A stretch of DNA of 51,418 nt from an uncultured Muribaculaceae bacterium (GTDB taxonomy: Bacteria; Bacteroidota; Bacteroidia; Bacteroidales; Muribaculaceae), in assembly GCA_910577585.1 (NCBI GenBank), contig CAJTNN010000008.1:37173-88590 (forward strand), given 5' to 3'. Each line of letters begins with the position of its first letter. Within the stretch, counting starts at the first letter, position 1. Below the pieces are notes generated by a model. It was not told the DNA's origin. It saw nothing but the letters and a program-made list of their open reading frames with translations, and searched no databases. Positions 51,352 through 51,418 of the stretch are shown here, one piece after another. The translations under genes were made by a program, and so were the position numbers.

Positions 51352-51418
51352 CCGAAAAAGGCAGTGTGAGCGCGGAAGCGCGAAATGGCAGCCAGCCGAA
51401 GCGCAGCCGAAAAAGGCA
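51352..51418 (+). repeat. Short direct repeat at the window end
   Basis: CCGAAAAAGGCA occurs at 51352-51363 and 51407-51418, with several AGCGC units between. It follows the stop of the last gene. Its extent cannot be seen because the window ends here. Confidence 0.5.

Overview
The window looks like chromosomal DNA of a gut Bacteroidales bacterium, most likely Muribaculaceae or a close relative (inference). The supporting signs are promoters of the Bacteroidetes type (TTTG, about 20 bp, TAnnTTTG), few Shine-Dalgarno sites, secreted proteins with type IX secretion (T9SS) C-terminal sorting domains, a PorZ-like protein, a class III fructose bisphosphatase, Wzi-family and porin-like outer membrane proteins, and the phage gene types. 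No rRNA, tRNA, CRISPR array or integrase was seen.

1-15.2 kb is mostly housekeeping: manA, a porin-like outer membrane protein, gyrB and topA transcribed divergently from one intergenic region, prfB with a programmed +1 frameshift, class III FBPase, a Wzi-family outer membrane protein, a Fur-family regulator, panB and a secreted GH13 amylase. The 15.24-15.96 kb gap holds a tandem 20-mer and a roughly 240-nt imperfect inverted repeat whose differences between the arms fit an RNA read from the minus strand. 16-26.5 kb carries leuS, rdgB, a PorZ-like T9SS protein, a BspA-type leucine-rich-repeat protein, trmB, an Mrp/ApbC ATPase and an outer membrane phospholipase A with an intact catalytic triad.

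26.5-41 kb is a cell-surface region. It has a membrane GT2 glycosyltransferase, then a tight operon: a GNAT acyltransferase (GlsB-like), a LegB-type 4,6-dehydratase, an ATP-grasp ligase, a LegI/NeuB-type synthase, a LegG/NeuC-type hydrolysing 2-epimerase, a CMP-nonulosonate cytidylyltransferase, a MATE transporter and a GH3-family enzyme. CotH and a CapD/FlaA1-type dehydratase follow. Together the genes suggest synthesis of a legionaminic-acid-like sugar, but the aminotransferase and the dedicated N-acetyltransferase are not here and an ATP-grasp enzyme is present instead. At 41.2-43.7 kb a secreted T9SS-type protein is interrupted by one in-frame TAA.

43.8-51.4 kb is a prophage or phage-derived block. 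A small terminase-like gene, the large terminase and a short portal read leftward; a scaffold-like protein, an SU10-like major capsid protein and two small head genes read rightward. The divergent control region carries three copies of a TTTARCGTTGC motif, two of them as a perfect 14-bp inverted repeat around both predicted promoters. The portal ends about 55 bp from a host promoter, so the left edge of the element seems to lie there. The right edge is outside the window.
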